DNA from: Utricularia gibba
Lineage: Eukaryota; Streptophyta; Magnoliopsida; Lamiales; Lentibulariaceae
Reading direction: 5' to 3'
DNA: 41,444 bases
Assembly: GCA_002189035.1 (NCBI GenBank)
Contig: NEEC01000093.1
Coordinates: 1 to 41,444, forward strand
Shown here: positions 12,735 to 23,535 of the stretch, in pieces
Layout of the letters: every line of letters starts with the position of its first letter
Position numbering within the stretch: position 1 is the first letter of the stretch
Notes under the pieces: model-generated
Database searches by the model: none
Told to the model about the DNA's origin: nothing
Seen by the model: the letters and a program-made list of their open reading frames with translations, nothing else
Translations under genes and position numbers: made by a program

Positions 12735-14518
12735 ATGCGTTTCTCCGAGTGTGCTCGGGCCCTAGGACTTCCTACACCAAGGGGTGGCCTCGCGCAGCCT
12801 TCGCCATTAACGCAACATCGTCCAAACCGTTTAGAGTCACGTGACACACAACATGCCGTTTCACAGCTCATTCTGAGACGATCGTTTTTCGTGATGGGAG
12901 ATCGCCCATCCGAGGAAAGTTCGAAGCTCGACGGATGGCCCTATATAAGCCTTCAATGGTGTCACAAAATGGTCTAGCCATTGGGACGTTGGGACTCGTT
13001 TGCTCATTTTCATGCGAAAGTGATTCTCGGCTTGCGAAACACGCGTGATTCGTTAATATATGTCAAAATCTCTAATTTCGCGGCATTCTCATGCGTTTCT
13101 ACGGGTGTGCTCGGTCCCTGGGACTTCCTACACCAAGGGGTGGCCTCGCGCAGCCTTCGCCATTGACGCCACATCGTCCAAACCGTTTAGAGTCACGCAA
13201 CACACAGCATACCGCTTCGAAGCTCATTCCGAGACGGTTGTTTTTTGTGTTGGGAGCTCGCCCATCCGACGAAAGTTCGAAGGTCGAAGGATGGCCTTAT
13301 ATTAGCCTTCAATGGTGTCACAAAATGGTCTAGCCATTGGGGACGTTGCGACTCCTTTGCTCGTTTTCATGCGAAAGTTGTTCTCGGCTTGCGAAACACG
13401 CGTGATTCTTTAATGTATGTCAAAATCTTGAATTTCACGGCATTCTCATGCGTTTCTCCGAGTGTGCTCGAACCCTGGGACTTTCTAACCCAAGGGGTGG
13501 CCTCGCGCAGCCTTCGCCATTGACGCAACATCGTCCAAACCGTTTAGAGTCACGTGACACACAACATGCCGTTTCACAGCTCATTCTGAGACGATCGTTT
13601 TTCGTGTTGGGAGCTCGCCCATCTGAGGAAAGTTCGAAGCTCGACGGATGGCCCTATATAAGCCTTCAATGGTGTCACAAAATGGTCTAGCCATTGGGGA
13701 CGTTGGGACTCGTTTGCTCATTTTCATGCGAAAGTGATTCTCGGCTTGCGAAACACGCGTGATTCGTTAATATATGTCAAAATCTCTAATTTCGCGGCAT
13801 TCTCATGCGTTTCTACGGGTGTGCTCGGTCCCTGGGACTTCCTACACCAAGGGGTGGCCTCGCGCAGCCTTCGCAATTGACGCCACATCGTCCAAACCGT
13901 TTAGAGTCACGCGACACACAGCTTACCGTTTCGAAGCTGATTCTGACACGATCGTTTTTCGTGTTGGGATCTCGCCCAGCAGAGGAAAGTTTGAAGCTCG
14001 AAGGATGGCCTTATATTAGCCTTCAAAGGTGTCACAAAATGGCCTAGCCATTAGGGACGTTGCGGCTCCTTTGCTCGTTTTTATGCGAAAATTGTTCTCG
14101 GCTTGCGAAACACGCGTGATTCGTTAATATATGTCAAAATCTTGAATTTCGCGGCATTCTCATGCGTTTCTACGGGTGTGCTCGGGCCCCGGGACTTCCT
14201 ACACCAAGGGGTGGCCTCGCGCAGCCTTCGCCTTTCACGCCACATCGTCCAAACCATTTAGAGTCACGCAACACACAGCATACCGTTTCGAAACTCATTC
14301 CGAGACGGTCGTTTTTCGTGTTGCGAGCTCGCCCATCCGAGGAAAGTTCGAAGGTCGAAGGATGGCCTTATATTAGCCTTCAATGGTGTCACAAAATGGT
14401 CTAGCCATTGGGGACGTTGCGACTCCTTTGCTCGTTTTCATGCGAAAGGATTTCTCGGCTTGCGAAAGACGCGTGATTCGTTAATATATATCAAAATCTT
14501 GAATTTCGCGGCATTCTC
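12735..14518. repeat. Five-monomer higher-order repeat, copy 1 (A-B-C-D-E, 1,784 bp)
   Basis: The monomer order is A (12735), B (13091), C (13448), D (13805), E (14162), with lengths 356, 357, 357, 357 and 357. D carries the diagnostic GCTTACCGTTTCGAAGCTGATTCTGACACG and GCCATTAGGG. The one-base shortening of A is TTGGGACGTTGGG near 12,980 where other A monomers have TTGGGGACG. The next copy carries the same deletion at the equivalent site. The unit is followed directly by a second copy. Confidence 0.88.
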
Positions 14519-16301
14519 ATGCGTTTCTCCGAGTGTGCTCGGGCCCTAGGACTTCCTACACCAAGGGGTGGCCTCGCGCAGCCTTCGCCATTAACGCAAC
14601 ATCGTCCAAACCGTTTAGAGTCACGTGACACACAACATGCCGTTTCACAGCTCATTCTGAGACGATCGTTTTTCGTGATGGGAGATCGCCCATCCGAGGA
14701 AAGTTCGAAGCTCGACGGATGGCCCTATATAAGCCTTCAATGGTGTCACAAAATGGTCTAGCCATTGGGACGTTGGGACTCGTTTGCTCATTTTCATGCG
14801 AAAGTGATTCTCGGCTTGCGAAACACGCGTGATTCGTTAATATATGTCAAAATCTCTAATTTCGCGGCATTCTCATGCGTTTCTACGGGTGTGCTCGGTC
14901 CCTGGGACTTCCTACACCAAGGGGTGGCCTCGCGCAGCCTTCGCCATTGACGCCACATCGTCCAAACCGTTTAGAGTCACGCAACACACAGCATACCGCT
15001 TCGAAGCTCATTCCGAGACGGTTGTTTTTTGTGTTGGGAGCTCGCCCATCCGACGAAAGTTCGAAGGTCGAAGGATGGCCTTATATTAGCCTTCAATGGT
15101 GTCACAAAATGGTCTAGCCATTGGGGACGTTGCGACTCCTTTGCTCGTTTTCATGCGAAAGTTGTTCTCGGCTTGCGAAACACGCGTGATTCTTTAATGT
15201 ATGTCAAAATCTTGAATTTCACGGCATTCTCATGCGTTTCTCCGAGTGTGCTCGAACCCTGGGACTTTCTAACCCAAGGGGTGGCCTCGCGCAGCCTTCG
15301 CCATTGACGCAACATCGTCCAAACCGTTTAGAGTCACGTGACACACAACATGCCGTTTCACAGCTCATTCTGAGACGATCGTTTTTCGTGTTGGGAGCTC
15401 GCCCATCTGAGGAAAGTTCGAAGCTCGACGGATGGCCCTATATAAGCCTTCAATGGTGTCACAAAATGGTCTAGCCATTGGGGACGTTGGGACTCGTTTG
15501 CTCATTTTCATGCGAAAGTGATTCTCGGCTTGCGAAACACGCGTGATTCGTTAATATATGTCAAAATCTCTAATTTCGCGGCATTCTCATGCGTTTCTAC
15601 GGGTGTGCTCGGTCCCTGGGACTTCCTACACCAAGGGGTGGCCTCGCGCAGCCTTCGCAATTGACGCCACATCGTCCAAACCGTTTAGAGTCACGCGACA
15701 CACAGCTTACCGTTTCGAAGCTGATTCTGACACGATCGTTTTTCGTGTTGGGATCTCGCCCAGCAGAGGAAAGTTTGAAGCTCGAAGGATGGCCTTATAT
15801 TAGCCTTCAAAGGTGTCACAAAATGGCCTAGCCATTAGGGACGTTGCGGCTCCTTTGCTCGTTTTTATGCGAAAATTGTTCTCGGCTTGCGAAACACGCG
15901 TGATTCGTTAATATATGTCAAAATCTTGAATTTCGCGGCATTCTCATGCGTTTCTACGGGTGTGCTCGGGCCCCGGGACTTCCTACACCAAGGGGTGGCC
16001 TCGCGCAGCCTTCGCCTTTCACGCCACATCGTCCAAACCATTTAGAGTCACGCAACACACAGCATACCGTTTCGAAACTCATTCCGAGACGGTCGTTTTT
16101 CGTGTTGCGAGCTCGCCCATCCGAGGAAAGTTCGAAGGTCGAAGGATGGCCTTATATTAGCCTTCAATGGTGTCACAAAATGGTCTAGCCATTGGGGACG
16201 TTGCGACTCCTTTGCTCGTTTTCATGCGAAAGGATTCTCGGCTTGCGAAAGACGCGTGATTCGTTAATATATATCAAAATCTTGAATTTCGCGGCATTCT
16301 C
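14519..16301. repeat. Five-monomer higher-order repeat, copy 2 (A-B-C-D-E, 1,783 bp)
   Basis: The order is A (14519), B (14875), C (15232), D (15589), E (15946). By eye it is close to base-for-base identical with 12735-14518, including the TTGGGACG one-base loss in A near 14,764. The only length difference I noticed is one T fewer in E (AAGGATTCTC near 16,233 versus AAGGATTTCTC). Different monomer types within a unit differ far more from each other than the same type does between units. That is the definition of a higher-order repeat. Confidence 0.88.
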
Positions 16302-18085
16302 ATGCGTTTCTCCGAGTGTGCTCGGGCCCTAGGACTTCCTACACCAAGGGGTGGCCTCGCGCAGCCTTCGCCATTAACGCAACATCGTCCAAACCGTTTA
16401 GAGTCACGTGACACACAACATGCCGTTTCACAGCTCATTCTGAGACGATCGTTTTTCGTGATGGGAGATCGCCCATCCGAGGAAAGTTCGAAGCTCGACG
16501 GATGGCCCTATATAAGCCTTCAATGGTGTCACAAAATGGTCTAGCCATTGGGGACGTTGGGACTCGTTTGCTCATTTTCATGCGAAAGTGATTCTCGGCT
16601 TGCGAAACACGCGTGATTCGTTAATATATGTCAAAATCTCTAATTTCGCGGCATTCTCATGCGTTTCTACGGGTGTGCTCGGTCCCTGGGACTTCCTACA
16701 CCAAGGGGTGGCCTCGCGCAGCCTTCGCAATTGACGCCACATCGTCCAAACCGTTTAGAGTCACGCGACACACAGCTTACCGTTTCGAAGCTGATTCTGA
16801 CACGATCGTTTTTCGTGTTGGGATCTCGCCCAGCAGAGGAAAGTTTGAAGCTCGAAGGATGGCCTTATATTAGCCTTCAAAGGTGTCACAAAATGGCCTA
16901 GCCATTAGGGACGTTGCGGCTCCTTTGCTCGTTTTTATGCGAAAATTGTTCTCGGCTTGCGAAACACGCGTGATTCGTTAATATATGTCAAAATCTCTAA
17001 TTTCGCGGCATTCTCATGCGTTTCTACGGGTGTGCTCGGTCCCTGGGACTTCCTACACCAAGGGGTGGCCTCGCGCAGCCTTCGCCATTGACGCCACATC
17101 GTCCAAACCGTTTAGAGTCACGCAACACACAGCATACCGCTTCGAAGCTCATTCCGAGACGGTTGTTTTTTGTGTTGGGAGCTCGCCCATCCGACGAAAG
17201 TTCGAAGGTCGAAGGATGGCCTTATATTAGCCTTCAATGGTGTCACAAAATGGTCTAGCCATTGGGGACGTTGCGACTCCTTTGCTCGTTTTCATGCGAA
17301 AGTTGTTCTCGGCTTGCGAAACACGCGTGATTCTTTAATGTATGTCAAAATCTTGAATTTCACGGCATTCTCATGCGTTTCTCCGAGTGTGCTCGAACCC
17401 TGGGACTTTCTAACCCAAGGGTGGCCTCGCGCAGCCTTCGCCATTGACGCAACATCGTCCAAACCGTTTAGAGTCACGTGACACACAACATGCCGTTTCA
17501 CAGCTCATTCTGAGACGATCGTTTTTCGTGTTGGGAGCTCGCCCATCCGAGGAAAGTTCGAAGCTCGATGGATGGCCCTATATAAGCCTTCAATGGTGTC
17601 ACAAAATGGTCTAGCCATTGGGGACGTTGGGACTCGTTTGCTCATTTTCATGCGAAAGTGATTCTCGGCTTGCGAAACACGCGTGATTCGTTAATATATG
17701 TCAAAATCTCTAATTTCGCGGCATTCTCATGCGTTTCTACGGGTGTGCTCGGTCCCTGGGACTTCCTACACCAAGGGGTGGCCTCGCGCAGCCTTCGCAA
17801 TTGACGCCACATCGTCCAAACCGTTTAGAGTCACGCAACACACAGCATACCGCTTCGACGCTCATTCCGAGATGGTTGTTTTTTGTGTTGGGATCTCGCC
17901 CAGCAGAGGAAAGTTTGAAGCTCGAAAGATGGCCTTATATTAGCCTTCAAAGGTGTCACAAAATGGCCTAGCCATTGGGGACGTTGGGACTCCTTTGCTC
18001 GTTTTCATGCGAAAGTGATTCTCGGCTTGCGAAACACGCGTGATTCGTTAAGATATGTCACAATCTTGAATTTCGTAGCATTCTT
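16302..18085. repeat. Rearranged continuation of the higher-order repeat
   Basis: After the second five-monomer unit the order becomes A (16302), D (16659), B (17016), C' (17373), and a mosaic monomer at 17729. The A-to-D step skips B and C, as expected from an unequal exchange. The 17729 monomer starts like D, carries B-type TACCGCTTCG and GGTTGTTTTTTGTG in its middle, and returns to D-type CTCGCCCAGCAGAGG. That pattern suggests gene conversion or crossover inside the monomer. C' at 17373 shares CGATGGATGG with the C' at 9527. Confidence 0.7.
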
Positions 18086-18442
18086 ATGCATTTCTCCGAG
18101 TGTGCTCGGGCTCTGGGACTTCCTACACCAAGGGGTGGCCTCGCGCAGCCTTCGCCATTGACGCCACATCTTCAAAACCGTTTACAGTCACGTCGCACAA
18201 AGCATACCGTTTCGAAGCTTTTTCCGAGACGGTCGTTTTTCGTGTTGGCAGCTCGCCCAGCCGAGGAAAGTTTGAAGCTCGAAGGATGGCCTTATATTAG
18301 TCTTCAACGGTCTCACAAAATGGCCTAGCCATTGGAGACGTTGCGACTCATTTGCTCGTTTTCATGCGAAAGTTGATCTCGGCTTGCGAGACACGCGTGA
18401 TTCTTTAATGTATGTCAAAATCTTGAATTTCACGGCATTCTC

Positions 18443-20100
18443 ATGCGTTTCTCCGAGTGTGCTCGAACCCTGGGACTTTCTAACCCAAGGGTGGCCTCGC
18501 GCAGCCTTCGCAATTGACGCCACATCGTCCAAACCGTTTAGAGTCACGCGACACACAGCTTACCGTTTCGAAGCTGATTCCGAGACGGTCGTTTTTCGTG
18601 TTGGCAGCTCGCCCAGCCGAGGAAAGTTTGAAGCTCGAAGGATGGCCTTATATTAGTCTTCAACGGTCTCACAAAATGGCCTAGCCATTGGAGACGTTGC
18701 GACTCATTTGCTCGTTTTCATGCGAAAGTTGATCTCGGCTTGCGAGACACGCGTGATTCTTTAATGCATGTCAAAATCTTGAATTTCACGGCATTCTCAT
18801 GCGTTTCTCCGAGTGTGCTCGAACCCTGGGACTTTCTAACCCAAGGGGTGGCCTCGCGCAGCCTTCGCAATTGACGCCACATCGTCCAAACCGTTTAGAG
18901 TCACGCGACACACAGCTTACCGTTTCGAAGCTGATTCCGAGACGGTCGTTTTTCGTGTTGGGATCTCGCCCAGCAGAGGAAAGTTTGAAGCTCGAAGGAT
19001 GGCCTTATATTAGCCTTCAAAGGTGTCACAAAATGGCCTAGCCATTGGGGACGTTGCGACTCCTTTGCTCGTTTTCATGCGAAAGTTGTTCTCGGCTTGC
19101 GAAACACGCGTGATTCTTTAACGTATGTCAAAATCTTGAATTTCACGGCATTCTCATGCGTTTCTCCGAGTGTGCTCGAACCCTGGGACTTTCTAACCCA
19201 AGGGGTGGCCTCGCGCAGCCTTCGCAATTGACGCCACATCGTCCAAACCGTTTAGAGTCACGCGACACACAGCTTACCGTTTCGAAGCTGATTCTGAGAC
19301 GGTCGTTTTTCGTGTTGGGATCTCGCCCAGCAGAGGAAAGTTTGAAGCTCGAAGGATGGCCTTATATTAGTCTTCAACGGTCTCACAAAATGGCCTAGCC
19401 ATTGGTGACGTTGCGACTCCTTTGCTCGTTTTCATGCGAAAGTTGTTCTCGACTTGCGAAACACGCGTGATTCTTTAATGTATGTCAAAATCTTGAATTT
19501 CACGGCATTCTCATGCGTTTCTCCGAGTGTGCTCGAACCCTGGGACTTTCTAACCCAAGGGGTGGCCTCGCGCAGCCTTCGCAATTGACGCCACATCGTC
19601 CAAACCGTTTAGAGTCACGCGACACACAGCTTACCGTTTCGAAGCTGATTCCGACACGGTCGTTTTTCGTGTTGGGATCTCGCCCAGCAGAGGAAAGTTT
19701 GAAGCTCGAAGGATGGCCTTATATTAGCCTTCAAAGGTGTCACAAAATGGCCTAGCCATTAGGGACGTTGCGGCTCCTTTGCTCGTTTTTATGCAAAAAT
19801 TGTTCTCGGCTTGCGAAACACGCGTGATTCGTTAATATATGTCAAAATCTTGAATTTCGCGGCATTCTCATGCGTTTCTACGGGTGTGCTCGGGCCCCGG
19901 GACTTCCTACACCAAGGGGTGGCCTCGCGCAGCCTTCGCCTTTCACGCCACATCGTCCAAACCAGTTAGAGTCACGCGACACACAGCTTACCGTTTCGAA
20001 GCTGATTCCGAGACGGTCGTTTTTCGTGTTGGGAACTCGCCCAGCAGAGGAAAGTTTGAAGCTCGAAGGATGGCCTTATATTAGCCTTCAATGGTGTCAC
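18443..20100. repeat. Run of near-identical single-type monomers
   Basis: Monomers starting near 18443, 18799, 19156 and 19513 are all of one type: CCGAGTGTGCTCGAACCCTGGGACTTTCTAACCC, GCTTACCGTTTCGAAGCTGATTC, and CTCGCCCAGC(A/C)GAGG. The one at 19870 is E-like at its start and changes to this type in the middle. Here amplification acted on single monomers rather than on multi-monomer units. Confidence 0.7.
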
Positions 20101-20226
20101 AAAATGGCCAAGCCATTGTGGACGTTGTGATTCGTTGGCCCGTTTTGATGCGAAAGTTGTAATGGGCTTCCAAAACTCGCGTGATTCACTAATATATGTT
20201 AAATTCTAGAATTTCGCGGCATTCTC
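20101..20226. repeat. Edge-class satellite segment embedded next to the core
   Basis: This stretch has GCCATTGTGGACGTTGTGATTCGTTGGCCCGTTTTGATGCG, GGGCTTCCAAAACTCGCGTG and ATATATGTTAAATTCTAGAATTTCG. That combination is otherwise found only at 23,555-23,660, in the divergent right flank. The bases on both sides (before 20,100 and after 20,500) are core-like. The segment therefore marks a junction between two sequence classes of the array. Confidence 0.75.
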
Positions 20227-21074
20227 ATGCGTTTCTCCGGGTGTGCTCGAGCCCTAGGACTTCCTACACCAAGGGGTGGCCTCGTGCAACATTCGCAATT
20301 GACGCCACATCATCCAAATCGTTTAGAGTCACGCGACACACAGTATACCGTTTCGAAGCTCATTCTGAGACAGTCGTTTATCGTGTTGGGAGCTCGCCTA
20401 TTAAAACAAAGTTTGAAGCACGAGGACTGGCCTTATATAAGCCTTCAACGGTGTCACAAAATGGCCAAGCCTTTGGGGACGTTGGGACTCGTTTGCTCGT
20501 TTTCATGCGAAAATGATTCTCGGCTTGCGAAACACGCGTGATTCGTTATTATATGTCAAAATCTTGAATTTCGCGGCATTCTCATGCGTTTCTACGGGTG
20601 TGTTCGGGCCCTGAGACTTCTTACACCAAGGGGTGGCCTCGCGCAGCCTTCGCAATTGACGCCACATCGTCCGAACCGTTTAGAGTCACGCGACACACAG
20701 CATACCGTTTCGAAGCTTATTCCGAGACGGTCGTTTTTTGTGTGGGGAGATCGCCCATCCGAGGAAAGTTGGAAGCTCGAAGGATGGCCTTCTATTAGCC
20801 TTTAATGGTGTCACAAAATGGTCTAGCCATTGAGGACGTTGCAACTCCTTTGCTCGTTTTTATGCGAAAATTGTTTTTGGATTGGGAAACACTCGTGATT
20901 CGTTAATATATGTCAAAAGCTTGAATTTCACGGCATTCTCATGCCTTTCTCCGAGTGTGCTCGAGCCCTGGGACTTCCTACACCAAGGGGTGGCCTCGTG
21001 CAGCCATCGCCAATGACGCCACATCTTCCAACCCGTTTAGAGTCACGTGGCACAAAGCATACCGTTTCGAAGCC

Positions 21075-21925
21075 TATTCTTAGACGGTCGTTTTTCGTGT
21101 TAGGAGCTGGCCCATCCGAGGAAAGTTCGAAGCTCGAAGCATGGCCTTCTATTAGCCTTTAATGGTGTCACAAAATGGTCTAGCCATTAGGGACGTTGCG
21201 ACTTCTTTGCTCGTTTTCATGCGAAAGTTGTTCTCGGCTTTCGAAACACGCGTGATTCTTTAATATATGTCAAAATCTTGAATTTCGCAGCATTCTCAAG
21301 CGTTTCTCCGAGTGTGCTCGGGCCCTGGGACTTCCCACACCAAGGGGTGACCTCGCGCAGCCTTCGCAATTGACGCCACATCTTCCAACCCGTTTAGAGT
21401 CACGCGACACACAGCATACCGTTTCGAAGCTCATTCTTAGACGGTCGTTTTTCGTGTTAGGAGCTGGCCCATCCGAGGAAAGTTCGAAGCTCGAAGCATG
21501 GCCTTCTATTAGCCTTTAATGGTGTCACAAAATGGTCTAGCCATTAGGGACGTTGCGACTTCTTTGCTCGTTTTCATGCGAAAGTTGTTCTCGGCTTTCG
21601 AAACACGCGTGATTCTTTAATATATGTCAAAATCTTGAATTTCGCAGCATTCTCAAGCGTTTCTCCGAGTGTGCTCGGGCCCTGGGACTTCCCACACCAA
21701 GGGGTGACCTCGCGCAGCCTTCGCAATTGACGCCACATCTTCCAACCCGTTTAGAGTCACGCGACACACAGCATACCGTTTCGAAGCTCATTCTTAGACG
21801 GTCGTTTTTCGTGTTAGGAGCTGGCCCATCCGAGGAAAGTTCGAAGCTCGAAGCATGGCCTTCTATTAGCCTTTAATGGTGTCACAAAATGGTCTAGCCA
21901 TTAGGGACGTTGCGACTTCTTTGCT
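21075..21925. repeat. Local amplification of one monomer, about 2.4 near-identical copies
   Basis: The private variants ATTCTTAGACGGTCG, GTGTTAGGAGCTGGCCC, GAAGCATGGCCTTCTATTAGCC and GCCATTAGGGACGTTGCGACTTC occur at 21,077, 21,434 and 21,791, exactly 357 apart. Between them TTCTCAAGCG replaces TTCTCATGCG at 21,298 and 21,655. The copies are almost identical and differ from monomers on either side, so this is a young single-monomer tandem duplication. Confidence 0.8.
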
Positions 21926-23082
21926 CATTTTCATGCGAAAGTTGTTCTCGGCTTGCGAAACACGCGTGATTCGTTAATATATGTCAAAATCTTGAATTTC
22001 GCGGCATTCTCATGCGTTTCTCTGGGTGTGCTCGGGCCCTGGGAATTCCTACACCAAGGGGTGGCCTCGCGCAGCCCTCACCATTGACGCCACATCGTCC
22101 AAACCGTTTACAGTCACGCGACACACAGCATACCGTTTCGAAGCTCATTCTGAGACGATCGTTTTTCGTGTTGGGAGTTCGCCCATCCGAGGAAAGTTCG
22201 AAGCTCGACGGATGGCCCTATATAAGCCTTGAATGGTGTCACAAAATGGCCTAGCCATTGGGGACGTTGCAACTCCTTTGCTCGTTTTTATGCGAAAGTT
22301 GTTCTCGGCTTGCGAAACACGCGTGATTCGTTAATATATGTCAAAATCTTGAATTTCGCGGCATTCTCATGCGTTTCTCCGAGTGTGCTCGGGCCCTAGG
22401 ACTTCCCACACCAAGGGGTGGCCTCGCGCAGCCTTTGCAATTGACGCCACATCGTCCAAACCGTTTAGAGTCACGCGACACACAGCATACCGTTTCGAAG
22501 CTCATTTCGAGACGGTCGTTTTTCGTGTTGGGAGCTCCCCAATCCGAGGAAAGTTCGTAGATCGAAGGATGGCCTTCTATTAGCCTTTAATGGTGTCACA
22601 AAATGGTCTAGCCATTGGGCACGTTGCAACTCCTTTGCTCGTTTTTATGCAAAAATTGTTCTCGGATTGCGAAACACGCGTGAGTCGTTAATATATGTGA
22701 AAAGCTTGACGTTCGCGGCATTCTCATGCGTTTCTACGAGTGTGCTCGGGCCCTGGGACATCCTACACCAAGGGGTGGCCTCGCGCAACCTTCGCAATTG
22801 ACGCCACATTGTCCGGACCGTTTAGAGTCACGCGACACACAGTATACTGTTTCGAAGCTGATTCCGAGACGGTCGTTTTTCGTGTTGGGATCTCGCTCAG
22901 CCGAGGAAAGTTTGAAGCTCGAAGGATAGCCTTATATTAGCCTTCAAAGGTGTCACAAAATGGCCTAGCCATTGGGGACGTTGGGACTCGTTTGCTCGTT
23001 TTGATGCGAATGTGATTCTCGGCTTGCGAAACACGCGTGATTCGTTAATATATGTCAAAATCTTGAATTTCGCGGCATTCTC

Positions 23083-23309
23083 ATGCGTTTCTCCGAGTGT
23101 GCTCGGGCTCTGGGACTTCCTACACCAAGGGGTGGCCTCGCGCAGCCTTCACTATTGACGCCACATCTTCCAAACCGTTTACAGTCACGTCGCACAAAGC
23201 ATACCGTTTGCGACTCCTTTGCTCGTTTTCATGCAAAAGGATTTCTCGGCGTGCGAAAGACGCGTGATTCGTTAATATATGTCAAAATCTTGAATTTCGC
23301 GGCATTCTC
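23083..23309. repeat. Truncated 227-bp monomer with internal deletion
   Basis: Monomer starts at 23083 and 23310 are only 227 bases apart, 130 short of a full unit. The sequence runs normally to GCACAAAGCATACCGTTT near 23,209, then jumps to GCGACTCCTTTGCTCGTTTTC, which normally lies about 130 bases further on. The joined ends share a short CGTTTGCGAC/CGTTGCGAC match, so deletion at microhomology is plausible. Confidence 0.88.
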
Positions 23310-23535
23310 ATGCGTTTCTCCAAGTGTGCTCGGGCCCTGGGACTTTCTAACCCAAGGGGTGGCCTCGCGCAGCCTTCGCAATCGACGCCGTATCTTCCTA
23401 ACCGTCTTGATTCACGCGACACACAGCATACCGTTTCTAAGCTCATTCTGAGACGGTCGTTTTTCGTATTGGGAGCTCGCCCATCCGAGGAAAGTTTGAA
23501 GCTCGAAGGATGGCCTTATATTAGCCTTCAATGAT

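Noticed and set aside
1-23000. CRISPR-like array
   Set aside because: Regular spacing exists, but the whole 357-bp unit repeats and there are no unique spacers; the genes to the right are clearly plant nuclear.
1-23000. CENP-B-box-like motif around CGTTTCGAAGC
   Set aside because: It does not match the required CENP-B box positions, and a centromeric role cannot be inferred from sequence alone.
172-23534. Dozens of 60-140 codon open frames such as those beginning MRFSECAR or MCSGPG
   Set aside because: They recur with the satellite period in several overlapping frames. The monomer length (357) is a multiple of three, so frames persist by arithmetic. No known protein similarity, and frames break wherever the monomer varies.
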